A stretch of DNA of 39,670 nt from Thermodesulfobacteriota bacterium. Lineage in GTDB: Bacteria > Desulfobacterota > DSM-4660 > Desulfatiglandales > Desulfatiglandaceae. Below the pieces are notes generated by a model, which was not told the DNA's origin, did no database searches, and worked only from the letters and a program-made list of their open reading frames with translations. Positions 27,319 through 37,175 of this stretch are shown here, piece by piece (the first letter of the stretch is position 1; each line of letters opens with the position of its first letter). Both the position numbers and the translations under genes were made by a program. Location: assembly GCA_030837545.1 (NCBI GenBank), contig JAUPKI010000399.1, forward strand, positions 1-39,670. Reading direction: 5' to 3'.

Positions 27319-29044
27319 ACAATACCCGTTTAAACATCTTTTCCAACTCGTGATAGGGAACCTCCCTGAATACGGGTCTTCCGTGAGGGCAGTGGGTCGG
27401 GAGGTCCATTTCTCCCAATTCCGTCAGGAGCCGCTCCATCTCGTCTTGGTTCAGCCGCTGTCCGGCCCGAATGGCCCCGTGGCAGGCCATGAGCATGATG
27501 CAGGCGTCGAAAAGGGCGCCTTCGTCAGTCGTCCCTTCTGCCAGTTCCGGGATCAGCTCGGACGCGAAGGACGGCCAGTCCACACGCTCCAGGAGGGCCG
27601 GAACAGCGGTCAAGAGAAAGGTATTGCCCCCGAAGTGGCTAAATTCGAGCCCGAACCTGCACAATTCCTCCCCCCTTTCCAGCATGATCCGGGTTTCTTT
27701 TGTGGAGAGTTCCAGCTCGTGAGGGATCAGGAGGGTCTGGATTTCAATCCTTTCGGCAGCGATGGATTTTTTAAGGTGTTCGTATACAATCCGTTCGTGG
27801 GCCGCATGTTGATCTACCATCATAAGCCCGCTTGAGGTTTCGCAGAGAATATAGGTATGTCCCAACTGGCCGATGATCCTCGGCCCTGTCCGGACCATGG
27901 ACGGATCAGGGGACAGCCCGGCCGGCTTAGGCTGGGCCTCCCGCAACGTGGCCCTCGGAACATATTCCCATGGAGGCTCTGAAACGGCCGTCGTAGGACC
28001 CCGCTGACCCGAAACCGGTGTGAGGTCGATGCCTTCCTGCCTCGAAAAGGGCTGAGGCAGCCTGTCCAGTCCCTTGCCAACAGCGGACACAATCGCCTGA
28101 AACACCCTGGAGGCGTTGCGGAATCGGATTTCCTGCTTGGTCGGGTGGACATTGACGTCGATGTCTAATGGATCGATGTCAATAAATACAACCGCCTGGG
28201 GGTATTGCCCCTTCATAAGGCGTCTGCCGTATCCCTCCATGATCGCCTTTGTCGCGAGCCGGTCTCTGATATTCCTGCCGTTGACATAGACATAGAGACG
28301 ATCGCCCCTGTTTCTCGCGAAGTCCGCAGGGACAACATAGGCCATGATGGATAGCTCGACGCCCTTTTCTTGCCCCGTCATCATGGCCTCCGCTGTCTTT
28401 CGTCCCATCAATCCCGAGATACGCTCACGGGCGTCTTCAGATGCAGGGAGATGGATGATATTCCTCGGGCCGTCGTCCAGCCTAAAAGTGATCTTTGGAA
28501 ACGGCATGGCAATCCGGGAGAGGATATCCACGATGTGATCGGTCTCCGTCCGCACGGCACGGAGGAATTTCCGTCTTGCCGGGATATTGAAAAAGAGGTC
28601 TTTGACCTCGACGGTTGTCCCCGGAGGGGCGCCTGTTTCCTCTATCTCTAGTAGTTTTCCGCCCGAAATCCTGAGTCTGTGCCCTGTCAACTGACCCCGG
28701 GGAAGCGTTGTGATCTGCATGCGGGATACAGCGGCGATGCTGGGAAGCGCCTCCCCCCGGAACCCCAGCGATCGGACGCTCAAGAGATCGGACGCCGTTC
28801 GGATCTTGCTGGTAGCATGCCTTTCCACACACAGCAAGAGGTCATCCCTGGACATGCCGGCGCCGTTATCGCTGACCCGGATGCCCCGCTTGCCTCCGCT
28901 TTCAATCCTGACCACGATTCGGTCTGCACCCGCATCAATACTGTTGTCCGTTAATTCCCGGACAACCGAGGCGGGCCGGTCCACGACCTCTCCCGCCGCA
29001 ATCTGAGCGGCCAAGGTCTCTGGGAGGATTCTGATGGTATTCAT
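27317..29044 (-). CDS. mutL: DNA mismatch repair protein
   Basis: IRILPETLAAQIAAGEVVDRPASVVRELTDNSIDAGA, GFRGEALPSIA, C-terminal CPHGRPVFREV. Confidence 0.97.
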   Translation of the reverse strand: MNTIRILPETLAAQIAAGEVVDRPASVVRELTDNSIDAGADRIVVRIESGGKRGIRVSDNGAGMSRDDLLLCVERHATSKIRTASDLLSVRSLGFRGEALPSIAAVSRMQITTLPRGQLTGHRLRISGGKLLEIEETGAPPGTTVEVKDLFFNIPARRKFLRAVRTETDHIVDILSRIAMPFPKITFRLDDGPRNIIHLPASEDARERISGLMGRKTAEAMMTGQEKGVELSIMAYVVPADFARNRGDRLYVYVNGRNIRDRLATKAIMEGYGRRLMKGQYPQAVVFIDIDPLDIDVNVHPTKQEIRFRNASRVFQAIVSAVGKGLDRLPQPFSRQEGIDLTPVSGQRGPTTAVSEPPWEYVPRATLREAQPKPAGLSPDPSMVRTGPRIIGQLGHTYILCETSSGLMMVDQHAAHERIVYEHLKKSIAAERIEIQTLLIPHELELSTKETRIMLERGEELCRFGLEFSHFGGNTFLLTAVPALLERVDWPSFASELIPELAEGTTDEGALFDACIMLMACHGAIRAGQRLNQDEMERLLTELGEMDLPTHCPHGRPVFREVPYHELEKMFKRVL

Positions 29045-29904
29045 AGATAGAGAAGGTCTTCATCCACGTCGAACCGTTGAACAGGACGGGGGGTTCTCGA
29101 CAATCTCGAAAAGACCCGCTTCTTTTTTGCGAGGAGCAGATTGTGAGCGCCCATCGGGTCGTGCAAGAGGCAGGGAGATGTTTCAGGATGTGTCAGAAAG
29201 TCATTTGCCAGACCCCGGGACAGGTCCAGCATGAGGGCGAGGAATCCATGGAAATGCCGCCATCGGACGACCCTGGTTTCAAAAAAAAGATCCCGGGTGG
29301 TGTGAAGGCGGTCGGAAAACTTAACCGTCTGCGCAAAAAAGCTCTTCCCCGCCTTGAAACCGTTTTTCCTCCTTCCGCCCATCAGCTTGAGGAGGTCATC
29401 GCAGATCTGGTGGTCCATATCCAGCACGCCCCTGGCGATCCTGGTGTAGGGAGAGCCGATCAGATAATCCGCACGAATTTCCCAGAAGAGATGCCCCATT
29501 TTTCCTCTCCCCGGGTAGGCGCTCAACAGATTGGGGATAAAGAAATTGTGGGCGATGACGTCGGCCGCCAGATGAGACAGAAAGCCGAGGGCATAGGCCG
29601 TCTCACGGTCGTCTTTGGCCCCACGAAGGAATCTAAAGCCGCCTTCCCAGGTATGCGGATTTTTTTTGTACGTTCGTTTCCCCTTGCCGATGAAAAAATC
29701 GGCCGACAGACAGCCATATATATATTCGATAGGGAATGAGGTGATGACGTGAGCGATCGACGGGAGGAGGAGCTTGGCCGAATCGAGTGAGCTGAGGGCC
29801 AGGGCGGTGTGGATACCGGGTCCCCAGGCAAGAACGAATTCAGCGTCGATCAGTTGGATGACGAGATAACCGGCCAGAAACACAGACACTTTCAAGAATA
29901 ACAT
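29041..29904 (-). CDS. zinc-dependent phospholipase C-like protein
   Basis: WGPGIHTALA, HTWEGG, ALGFLSHLAADVIAHNFFIP His/Asp pattern; 4-bp overlap with mutL. Confidence 0.75.
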   Translation of the reverse strand: MLFLKVSVFLAGYLVIQLIDAEFVLAWGPGIHTALALSSLDSAKLLLPSIAHVITSFPIEYIYGCLSADFFIGKGKRTYKKNPHTWEGGFRFLRGAKDDRETAYALGFLSHLAADVIAHNFFIPNLLSAYPGRGKMGHLFWEIRADYLIGSPYTRIARGVLDMDHQICDDLLKLMGGRRKNGFKAGKSFFAQTVKFSDRLHTTRDLFFETRVVRWRHFHGFLALMLDLSRGLANDFLTHPETSPCLLHDPMGAHNLLLAKKKRVFSRLSRTPRPVQRFDVDEDLLYL

Positions 29905-30092
29905 GTTGGATTTTGAATCTCCTTCACTTCTAAAATGGCATTTTTTAGATTATCATAGCACACTATCTGTCTCAGCATCAATCTTTTAATTCTCCATCAA
30001 GTCGCGCCAGGGCGGGCTTTGAACCCGTGAACGGTTACCTTTCTTACAAAGATTTTGTTGTTTTTCGTGACAGGCTGTTAAGGAATAAGGCC

Positions 30093-31214
30093 CTATTTGC
30101 CGAGATGGATAGTCAGCCTGTCGCCGGGGTGGATGGGGTGTTGGGGATCAATCCGGTTCCAGATAATGAGGGCAGGGAGGGGCACATCAAATTTGGCGGC
30201 AATGGATGAGAGGGTGTCTCCCTTCTGGACGATGTAGACCTTGCTGTTTTCACCAGAAGCGGATTGTTTGACAAGCTCTGCAAAGCGTGTCTGAAATCCG
30301 GCAGAGGCCCCTTTTGGAACCAGAATCTCGTGGGTCCCCTGGGCCAGATAGTATCCTCTGATCTCTGGGTTGAGGTCCTTGATGACCTTGAATCGGGTCC
30401 CTGCTGCCTGGGCCACCAGACGGACGGGGGTCTCGCTGGGGCACTCGATGCGGATTCTGTCGAATGACATGGGCGGGTAATAGTCACCAGGTTTGAAATC
30501 GAAGCCGAAATTCTCAGGGCGGGTGCATATGAGCTTGATGGCGATGATGCGGAACAGGTAGCACTGGGTCTCAATGGGGAGGTAGAGGAGATAATAGTTG
30601 TCGGTTTGCTGTTCCAGTACCTCGGCCATCAGGCCGTTCTCCCCCATGTTGTAGGCTGCGGCCGCCATGGTCCAGGACCCAAATTTCTCATGAAGGTCCT
30701 TGAAATATTTTGTGGCCGCCTCGGTGGATCGGAAGATATTGCGCCGTTCATCCTTCCAGTTGTCAATGGTCAGGCCGTATTTTCGACCCGTGGACGGAAT
30801 GAACTGCCAGAACCCCATGGCCCCACTTTTGGATCCTGCATGGGGTTTGAGGGAGCTTTCAGCGATCACCAGATACTTGAGGTCATCCGGCAGGCCAGCG
30901 GATTTCAACATCGGTTCAATAATGCTGAAGTACCGTTTGGAGCGTTTCAGCCACAGAATGACCTGGGGCTGATTCCACAGGGAAAGGAGGAATTCCCTCT
31001 CAAAGCGTTCCCTCACCTCCGGATTGTCCATGGGCACGGATTCGCCGCAAAAATGGGGAGGTTGAGCCATCCTCAGGGAGGATATCAGGGAGTCGGGAGA
31101 GTATGGGTTTGTATCTGCCAGGGCCATGGGGTCAAGGGCCGATGTGATGCCGATGGCGACAAGGAGAAGGAAGGTCCGGAGGCAAACAATGAAAATCTGC
31201 TGGGTCTTTATCAT
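30093..31214 (-). CDS. MltD-like lytic transglycosylase with C-terminal LysM
   Basis: YLVIAESSLKPHAGSKSGAMGFWQFIPSTGRKYGL; AAAYNMGENG; LysM YIVQKGDTLSSIAAKFDVPLPALIIWN; signal-like N-terminus from 31214. Confidence 0.92.
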   Translation of the reverse strand: MIKTQQIFIVCLRTFLLLVAIGITSALDPMALADTNPYSPDSLISSLRMAQPPHFCGESVPMDNPEVRERFEREFLLSLWNQPQVILWLKRSKRYFSIIEPMLKSAGLPDDLKYLVIAESSLKPHAGSKSGAMGFWQFIPSTGRKYGLTIDNWKDERRNIFRSTEAATKYFKDLHEKFGSWTMAAAAYNMGENGLMAEVLEQQTDNYYLLYLPIETQCYLFRIIAIKLICTRPENFGFDFKPGDYYPPMSFDRIRIECPSETPVRLVAQAAGTRFKVIKDLNPEIRGYYLAQGTHEILVPKGASAGFQTRFAELVKQSASGENSKVYIVQKGDTLSSIAAKFDVPLPALIIWNRIDPQHPIHPGDRLTIHLGK

Positions 31215-31485
31215 GGGATTATCGAAAAATCGGGTGAGGAGTTTGATCCGCATATTTGAGGCAATAAGACCTGATATAAGGCTGCCCAATGATGCTCCGC
31301 AATATGAACACTTTTGTTTTATTATAAGAAATTCTGTGGAGTCTGTCAAAGTTTTTCTGGCTTGCTTGTAGAAGAGCTTCCGTATAGACTAAAAAGTTAT
31401 GTTAACCCTGAACGCTGAACCGCTTAACCTGGGTATCTGTCATTCACAACATGCCTGCCCAAGGCGTCTGTCGGGGAGGAGGGGC

Positions 31486-32967
31486 ATGGACCCTGTAGAT
31501 AGGATCGTCAGGAATGTCGAAAACACCATCTCCAGATGCCGCATGATCGAACCGGGGGACCGGGTGGTGGTGGCCGTCTCGGGCGGGGCGGATTCCGTCT
31601 GTCTCCTGGACGTACTACACCGTCTCCAAGGGACCCTGGACATGACGTTGACTGTCGCCCACTTCGACCATGGGCTGAGACCGGATGCGGATGACCATGA
31701 GACGCAGTTTGTCAGGGAGTTGGCCGTCTCCCTCCATTTGGACGTGGTGGTGAAAAAGGCCAATCCTCCCCTGGATCCCCAAGGCCCTTCGGTGGAGGAG
31801 AAGGCCAGGGCGCTCAGGTACGGCTTCCTGAGAGAGGTCAAGAAAGCATGCGGCGCTCAGAAGATCGCTACCGGCCACACCCTCAACGACCAGGCCGAGA
31901 CGGTCCTCATGCGGCTCCTGCGCGGGAGCGGCCCGGCAGGCCTCTCCGGCATCCGGCGTGTGAGAAGAGATGGGATTATCAGGCCGCTCATCGAGCTGAC
32001 CCGTGAAGAAATACTCTTTTATCTCCGTCACAGGCAGCTTAAGTATGTCACGGACGCATCCAATTTTGAGCCCACATACCTCAGAAACAGGATCCGTCTG
32101 AACCTCCTCCCGCAGATCGAGACCTATCAGCCCAGGATCATCGAGATATTGGGCCGGACAGCCGATGTCGCCAGGGCAGACAACCGATGGCTGAACGCGC
32201 AGGCCCGGATATGGATCTCAGAGTGGGGCCAGACCGGTCCAAGAAATGAAACCATCCTCCCCATATCCCGTTTCAGCGAGCTGCCCGAGGCCCTGAAGAA
32301 TCATGTGGTCAGGGAGACATTAAAAGCAATGACCGGAAGTCTTCGCCGCATCGGCCTCGCTCATATCGAGGCGATCAAGCGGCTGGCCAGCTCAGGAAGG
32401 CCCCATGTCCGGGCGACGCTTCCCGACGGTCTTCTGGCCAGGAGGGTTTATGGAAGACTGATCTTCTCCAAGGGAGGCGCACCCCCTGCGGACAGTTATT
32501 GCTTCCTTATTGAACGAACGGGTTCATTTCATATAGACGCCCTGGGCTGCACCCTGACCCTTGAGGAGATGGAACCAGAGTCCCTTCAGGGACTTGACGC
32601 CGGGCCCTGGACCGCCTGTCTTGACGCAAACCGGATCGTCTTCCCCCTCTTGCTCAGGAACGTGCGGCCCGGCGACAGGTTTGTCCCCATGGGCATGACA
32701 GGCCACAAGAAACTCAAAGATTTTTTTGTCGACATGAAGATCCCATCGGATATCAGGGCGCATGTCCCTATATTGACCCGGGGGAATCAGCCGATTTGGG
32801 TCTGCGGCCTGAGGATTGATGACCGATTTAAGGTCACTTCAAGCACCAAAAAGATCTTGAGGATCACCTTTGATACCCACGGCAGCACCCCGGGTGACTC
32901 CAAACCAAATAGACAAATCAGGATTGCGAGTCGGAATGGGGTTGAAAAAACGTTTTGTTGGGTATAA
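31486..32967 (+). CDS. tilS: tRNA(Ile)-lysidine synthetase
   Basis: VVVAVSGGADSVCLLDVL PP-loop, HFDHGLRPDADDH, ATGHTLNDQAETVLMRLLRGSG; RBS ggaggagg. Confidence 0.95.
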   Translation: MDPVDRIVRNVENTISRCRMIEPGDRVVVAVSGGADSVCLLDVLHRLQGTLDMTLTVAHFDHGLRPDADDHETQFVRELAVSLHLDVVVKKANPPLDPQGPSVEEKARALRYGFLREVKKACGAQKIATGHTLNDQAETVLMRLLRGSGPAGLSGIRRVRRDGIIRPLIELTREEILFYLRHRQLKYVTDASNFEPTYLRNRIRLNLLPQIETYQPRIIEILGRTADVARADNRWLNAQARIWISEWGQTGPRNETILPISRFSELPEALKNHVVRETLKAMTGSLRRIGLAHIEAIKRLASSGRPHVRATLPDGLLARRVYGRLIFSKGGAPPADSYCFLIERTGSFHIDALGCTLTLEEMEPESLQGLDAGPWTACLDANRIVFPLLLRNVRPGDRFVPMGMTGHKKLKDFFVDMKIPSDIRAHVPILTRGNQPIWVCGLRIDDRFKVTSSTKKILRITFDTHGSTPGDSKPNRQIRIASRNGVEKTFCWV

Positions 32968-33009
32968 AAGTAATAGAACTGGGAATTAGAGGCAACTTGA
33001 GGTGAAATC

Positions 33010-33888
33010 ATGAGTCAGAAAAAAAAGGGGCCGGCGTCCCTACTCGAGGTCTGGATGAGATCGGCGACCGAGTTCTGGGGTTCAACGGCAAAGATGTGGT
33101 CCGGCACATCAGGTACCTTTGAAAGACCAACGCCGCTCGAAGGGGCCGATAAGACCCGAGTGCAGGAATCGATGGGTTCGGCTCTGAGAATGTGGCAGGC
33201 CATCTCTTCGATCATGAATGAATCCGGGGCCATGGATTCCCTTTTTCAAGGCATCGATACACTCCCCGAGGTCTTATTGAGGATGGGCCAGACCGGGTGG
33301 GATAGGTATTTCCAGCTACAGCAGCAATGGTTCGAAAAGGCGGGAAAAATCGGGGAGCGGACCGAGGCCTATAAGTTTGAAAACCTCGATCAGGATTCGT
33401 TCAAGGCCTGGACGGAAATTTATGAAGAGGAATTCAGGAAGTTTTTGAATGTGCCGCAATTGGGGTTAACTCGCTCCTATCAAGAAAGAATGGGCTGTTT
33501 TACTGACAGATTCAACCTGTTTCAGGGTGCGATGGCCCAGTTTATGTACCTGCTCTACTTGCCAATGGAAAAATCCTTCAAAGTGATGCAAGAAAAGCTG
33601 GAGGCGTTAACCGGGGAGGAAGGCCTTCCTAAGGATTCACAAGCCTACTATCGGATGTGGGTAAAGATCCTTGAAGGCCATTACATGACCCTGTTCAAGT
33701 CGTCCGAATACACCCAGGTCTTAGGCAAAACCCTTAACGCAATGGAGGATTTTATGGTCGCTAAGCACGAGATGCTTCAGGACTTCGTGCAAATGCTTCC
33801 AGTGCCCACACAGAAAGATATGGATGGTCTTTACAAAGAGCTTTACCTGTTGAAAAAAAGGATCAAGCAACTTGAAAAAAAGCAGTAG
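33010..33888 (+). CDS. phaE: class III PHA synthase subunit PhaE
   Basis: Long helical protein ending MDGLYKELYLLKKRIKQLEKK, directly upstream of phaC. Confidence 0.85.
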   Translation: MSQKKKGPASLLEVWMRSATEFWGSTAKMWSGTSGTFERPTPLEGADKTRVQESMGSALRMWQAISSIMNESGAMDSLFQGIDTLPEVLLRMGQTGWDRYFQLQQQWFEKAGKIGERTEAYKFENLDQDSFKAWTEIYEEEFRKFLNVPQLGLTRSYQERMGCFTDRFNLFQGAMAQFMYLLYLPMEKSFKVMQEKLEALTGEEGLPKDSQAYYRMWVKILEGHYMTLFKSSEYTQVLGKTLNAMEDFMVAKHEMLQDFVQMLPVPTQKDMDGLYKELYLLKKRIKQLEKKQ

Positions 33889-33953
33889 CCAGGAAATTAG
33901 AGCAAAGTGCATACGGTTTGCACCATGCTGCTTGCTGATCGGAGGGAGGTCCC

Positions 33954-35048
33954 ATGGCTGAACCAAGAATCCCCATAGATCTCATTTTAGAAAGGCTGTC
34001 AGAGGATGCTGATAAAGCTCAGGCGCGCGCTCAAAAGGCGTCTGAGGTCTTGTTAGGCCCCTTGGATACAGAAATTGCTTCCACTCCCTACGATGTCGTC
34101 TATGAGGAAGACAGGGTAAAACTGAAGCATTATGGCAGGGCAGTCCCCCCCCCTGATGAGGGGCTCAACACCCCTCTTTTAGTGGTCTACGCCTTAATCA
34201 ACAGGGAGACCATGCTTGATCTCCAGCCGGGAAGGAGCGTGGTGCACAGTTTTCTCAAGAGCGGGATTGACCTTTATATGGTCGATTGGGGCTACCCGAC
34301 CCGCAAGGATCGTTTTCTGACCATAGATGACCATGTGAATGGTTATATGGACAATATGGTTGACTTTATTCTCGAGAAGCATAATCTGGCCCAGATCAAT
34401 CTGATGGGTATTTGTATGGGAGGAACCTTTAGCGTCATCTATTCGGCCCTCCATCCCGAGAAAATCAAAAACCTGATTACCACAGTGACGCCAACCAATT
34501 TTGATACTGATCAGGGCCTTCTGCATATCTGGATGAAGGATGTCGATGCGGACCGGATGGTGGATACCTTTGGTAATATGCCAGGAGATCTGATGAATTT
34601 CGGTTTTCTGCTTCTTAACCCTGCCCGTTTGATGATTGACAAATACGTGGGTTTCTCAGAAAATATGGATAATAAGACCTTTGTGGAGAACTTCATTCGT
34701 ATGGAAAAATGGATCTTTGACAGCCCGGACGTGCCCGGAGAGACATTCCGGCAGTTTGTCAAAGACTGCTATCACAAGAACCTGCTCATTCAGAATAAGA
34801 TGGAAGTGGGGGGACATAGGGTCGATCTTAGAAAGATCACCATGCCTCTCTTGAATTTCTATGGAAAATATGACCATCTGGTCCCCCCAGGTGCCTGTGA
34901 ACTCCTTACGAGCAAGGTGGGAAGCAAAGATACCGAGGACGTGTGTCTGGATACGGGTCATATCGGTATCTATGTCAGTTCCAAGTGCCAAAAGGAGTTC
35001 GCCCCCAAGATCGCAAGATGGCTTAAGGATAGAGAAGACATAGATTAA
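33954..35048 (+). CDS. phaC: class III PHA synthase subunit PhaC
   Basis: Lipase-like box GICMGG; TPLLVVYALINRETMLDLQPGRSVV, VDWGYPTRKDRFLT, YGKYDHLVPP, GHIGIYVSSK. Confidence 0.95.
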   Translation: MAEPRIPIDLILERLSEDADKAQARAQKASEVLLGPLDTEIASTPYDVVYEEDRVKLKHYGRAVPPPDEGLNTPLLVVYALINRETMLDLQPGRSVVHSFLKSGIDLYMVDWGYPTRKDRFLTIDDHVNGYMDNMVDFILEKHNLAQINLMGICMGGTFSVIYSALHPEKIKNLITTVTPTNFDTDQGLLHIWMKDVDADRMVDTFGNMPGDLMNFGFLLLNPARLMIDKYVGFSENMDNKTFVENFIRMEKWIFDSPDVPGETFRQFVKDCYHKNLLIQNKMEVGGHRVDLRKITMPLLNFYGKYDHLVPPGACELLTSKVGSKDTEDVCLDTGHIGIYVSSKCQKEFAPKIARWLKDREDID

Positions 35049-35076
35049 AAGAGACGTTACTTGTAAGGAGAAAACC

Positions 35077-36120
35077 ATGACCCAGAAAAATGATTATTTC
35101 AAGACCATCTGTGGTGTGAGCAGGGCCTTTGGAACCACTTTAGACGAGGAAGAACTCCTGAATCTGATCGTTAGGAGCGCTGTTGAGACCATGAAAGCAA
35201 AGGCCGCCTGTCTCTGGCTTGCGGATGAGGAAAAAAATGAGTTTGTGCCAGCGGCCCAGAAAGGACTGTCTGAGAAGTACTATCAGTTACTCTTCCATGT
35301 GGGGCAAATAGCCTCTGTTGTCCGCAAAGAGGGCTACCTTTATGCCCGTGATGCCACCACGGATCCCAGGCTGGAAGAGCACGCGGCCAAAAAAGCAGAA
35401 GGAATTGCGTCTATGCTGATTGTGCCGGTTATGGTTAAAGATGAAGTTGTTGGAGTTCTTTCTCTTTACACATCTGAACAGAGGAATTTTTCTAAAGATG
35501 AAATAGGCTTTCTAATTGCCTTGGCCGAGCAGGGCGGCATGGCCGTTGAAAATGCCCGACTGTTGGAAAAGATTAGGAAAAACACGAGGCTTTTTCACGA
35601 CCTGGCCGCCAACATCAATTCTTCTCTGGACGTGAAGAAGATCATGGAGATCTTATCTGCCGATATTGCCGAGGCCCTTGGGGTAAAGGCTTCCTCTGTT
35701 CTCCTTATTGATAAAGGGGCTCAGACCCTGGAACTTGTAGCAAGCTATGGCTTGAGCAAGAAATATCTCAACAGGGGGCCTCTGTCTGTAGAAAAAAGTA
35801 TGGTCGAAACCATCAAGGGTAAGCCTGTAATGATCAAGGATGCGACTACCGACAAAAGGGTGCAGCACAGGAAAGAGAAGAAAGAGGAGGGGATCGTATC
35901 GATTCTAAGTGTCCCCATAATGGCCAAAGAGGAGGTAATCGGGGCGCTGAGGCTTTACAGCGGGGTTCCCAGGGAATTCACAGATGATGAGATCATGTTA
36001 GTCACTGCATTAGCACATCAGGGCGGTCTGGCCATTCAGAATGCCTCCCTCTACCTGATGATTCAGGAGGACATGAAGGATCTCAGGGACGATATGTGGA
36101 GTCACAGGTCATGGTTCTAA
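35077..36120 (+). CDS. tandem GAF-GAF domain protein without recognisable output domain
   Basis: Two homologous blocks: RDATTDPRLEEHAAKKAEGIASMLIVPVMVKDEVVGVLSLYT and KDATTDKRVQHRKEKKEEGIVSILSVPIMAKEEVIGALRLYS. Confidence 0.88.
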   Translation: MTQKNDYFKTICGVSRAFGTTLDEEELLNLIVRSAVETMKAKAACLWLADEEKNEFVPAAQKGLSEKYYQLLFHVGQIASVVRKEGYLYARDATTDPRLEEHAAKKAEGIASMLIVPVMVKDEVVGVLSLYTSEQRNFSKDEIGFLIALAEQGGMAVENARLLEKIRKNTRLFHDLAANINSSLDVKKIMEILSADIAEALGVKASSVLLIDKGAQTLELVASYGLSKKYLNRGPLSVEKSMVETIKGKPVMIKDATTDKRVQHRKEKKEEGIVSILSVPIMAKEEVIGALRLYSGVPREFTDDEIMLVTALAHQGGLAIQNASLYLMIQEDMKDLRDDMWSHRSWF

Positions 36121-36140
36121 TTGACTGAAAGGAGTTTAGC

Positions 36141-36575
36141 ATGATCGGAAAGACCATTGATGAACTCAAAGTGGGCGATGTCGCCCAATTCCGCAAGACT
36201 GTTTCCGAATCGGATATCTACCTCTATGCGGGTATTACCGGTGATCTCAATCCGGCACACATTGACGAGGAGTATGCCAAGGGGACCTTTTTCAAGACCA
36301 GGATTGCACATGGTATGCTGTTGGCGGGCTTTATTTCCACGGTAGTGGGGAATAAGCTTCCGGGACCCGGAACCATTTACGTGAGGCAGGAATTGAATTT
36401 CTTGGCCCCAGTTCGCATCGGCGACACCGTTACTGCCCGGGCAGAGGTGGTAGAGATCATGACCGAAAAAAATCGGACAAGATTAAGAACCCAATGTGTC
36501 AACCAGGATGGGACCACGGTTCTGGACGGTGAAGCCCTGGTCAGTCCTCCAAAGGCGCCGAAACAAGGGAGTTGA
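36141..36575 (+). CDS. phaJ: MaoC-family (R)-specific enoyl-CoA hydratase
   Basis: ITGDLNPAHIDEEYAKGTFFKTRIAHGMLLAGFISTVVGNKLPGPGTIYVRQELNFLAPVRIGDTV. Confidence 0.92.
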   Translation: MIGKTIDELKVGDVAQFRKTVSESDIYLYAGITGDLNPAHIDEEYAKGTFFKTRIAHGMLLAGFISTVVGNKLPGPGTIYVRQELNFLAPVRIGDTVTARAEVVEIMTEKNRTRLRTQCVNQDGTTVLDGEALVSPPKAPKQGS

Positions 36576-36632
36576 TTTGTTGAGCAGCCGAATAGCTGAG
36601 TAATTATGTTCTTGAGCGGTTAATCAATTGGA

Positions 36633-37139
36633 TCACGAGTTGCCGTTGTCTCCCTCATCATTGGAGGGATCTTTTCCAGGGAACTGCCCGAATCCCTTCA
36701 TTAGGTCCTGAAATTGAGCCGTCTGTTTTGTTATGAGATCCTGAAACCCCATGAGCGCCTCCCCCTGATCAATCCCTTTTGCACCCACTAACATCCTTAG
36801 ATGTGCTATTGTCTCATCCTGGTCCGCGGCCCTTTTCTTGAGATCCTCATACTTCTCGACCAATTTGAGGTGCTCGCCCTTGGGAACCACATCCATCAGA
36901 TTCAGATAATCCTGGAAAGTCTCCTGGAAGTCTCTGGCAGCATTTTGCCATGCCCTTAGATAATCCGGACTTTCCTCAGCCGGGCCGTTCCGCATGTAAA
37001 ACCTTCGGAACATTGCGTTCAGATCCTCGAAACCCTTTAAACCCTGATTGATCCACTGGGTAAGATCTTCAATCTGTTTCTGCCCTTTTGAGGCATTGAT
37101 TAACAGATTCCCCCAGAACTCTAAAAAACGTCTGTCCAC
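36633..37139 (-). CDS. PhaE/phasin-like accessory protein
   Basis: Helical protein, FWGNLLINASKGQKQIEDLTQWI... with C-terminal coiled region; sits 36 bp downstream of PhaC-like gene. Confidence 0.65.
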   Translation of the reverse strand: MDRRFLEFWGNLLINASKGQKQIEDLTQWINQGLKGFEDLNAMFRRFYMRNGPAEESPDYLRAWQNAARDFQETFQDYLNLMDVVPKGEHLKLVEKYEDLKKRAADQDETIAHLRMLVGAKGIDQGEALMGFQDLITKQTAQFQDLMKGFGQFPGKDPSNDEGDNGNS

Positions 37140-37175
37140 AAGCTGTTCTCCTTACGATCCCTGATAGTTGATCTG

